A DNA stretch of 5,152 nucleotides. Source: an uncultured Veillonella sp. (GTDB taxonomy: Bacteria > Bacillota > Negativicutes > Veillonellales > Veillonellaceae). The notes beneath the pieces were generated by a model, which was given only the letters and a program-made list of their open reading frames with translations, did not search any database and was not told the DNA's origin. Position numbers and translations under genes: made by a program. The stretch's first letter is position 1, and each line of letters starts with the position of its first letter. This document shows positions 4,974-5,152 of the stretch, in pieces. The stretch lies in assembly GCA_900549845.1 (NCBI GenBank), contig URPT01000116.1:1-5152 (forward strand), given 5' to 3'.

Positions 4974-5152
4974 ATGAAATTTGATAATGAACAGTTATTG
5001 AAATATATTGGTGCTTGTACATCTCCGTATCATACAGTAGATACAAGTTTACAAATGTTATTGGATTCAGGTTTCACAGAACTTAATTTAGATGATGAGT
5101 GGCAATTAGACTCTGGTTCTTATGTAGTTAATGTGTTTGGTACTACTTTGTT
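4974..5152 (+). CDS. M18 family aminopeptidase, N-terminal part (cut by window edge)
   Basis: The ATG follows AGGAGG (4963-4968) by 5 bases. The frame stays open for 59 full codons to the window edge, so the gene is incomplete only because the window ends. The visible part (MKFDNEQLLKYIGACTSPYH, then residues 21-59) matches the N-terminus of M18 metallo-aminopeptidases (aspartyl aminopeptidase/ApeB/yeast Ape1 group). The signs are a helix ending in SPYH (17-20, usually SP-[FY]-H), a 'GF-TEL' turn (33-37), a D-x-W around 41-43 and the start of the first beta strand. These enzymes are two-zinc, large homo-oligomers that remove N-terminal residues, often acidic ones, from peptides in the cytoplasm. 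The metal ligands lie beyond the window, so activity cannot be judged. The upstream terminator means it is not in an operon with the transporter. Confidence 0.82.
   Translation, partial: MKFDNEQLLKYIGACTSPYHTVDTSLQMLLDSGFTELNLDDEWQLDSGSYVVNVFGTTL

Overview
The window looks like an ordinary chromosomal stretch from a low-GC, anaerobic Firmicutes-type bacterium. My best guess is Veillonella or a close relative in the Negativicutes. This rests on AT-rich intergenic DNA, strong AGGAGG-type ribosome binding sites, a Cys-rich Mrp ATPase, a CitT-like carboxylate carrier and the overall protein flavour. It is inference, not a database match. All five genes lie on the + strand. I see no RNA genes, insertion sequences, phage genes or CRISPR repeats.

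Layout. Bases 1-151 are non-coding and hold a good extended -10 promoter. This is followed by a TVP38/TMEM64 (VTT/DedA superfamily) membrane protein (152-889). After 52 bases with a direct repeat comes a fold-type I PLP aminotransferase of the LysN/2-aminoadipate type (942-2135). These two have no terminator between them and are probably co-transcribed. The 123-base gap before the next gene carries a promoter with a perfect 10-bp inverted repeat over its -10/start region. It drives an Mrp/NBP35-type Fe-S carrier ATPase (2259-3092), which ends in a clear intrinsic terminator (3109-3142).

A 247-base gap then leads to a DASS-family carboxylate transporter (3340-4740). The gap contains an extra Shine-Dalgarno sequence with a possible 17-codon leader ORF. 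The transporter is followed by a second strong terminator (4828-4857), then AT-rich DNA with two palindromes, then the first 59 codons of an M18 aminopeptidase (4974 to the window edge).

How the genes fit together. They do not form one pathway. There are likely three or four transcription units: membrane protein plus aminotransferase, the Fe-S carrier, the carboxylate transporter, and the aminopeptidase. Amino-acid handling (aminotransferase, aminopeptidase) and di/tricarboxylate uptake would suit an organism living on organic acids and peptides, and Mrp would serve its Fe-S enzymes. I found no convincing undescribed system. The points worth a second look are regulatory (the mrp operator-like repeat and the leader region of the transporter), plus the loss of the second cysteine in the C-terminal CPxC motif of Mrp.
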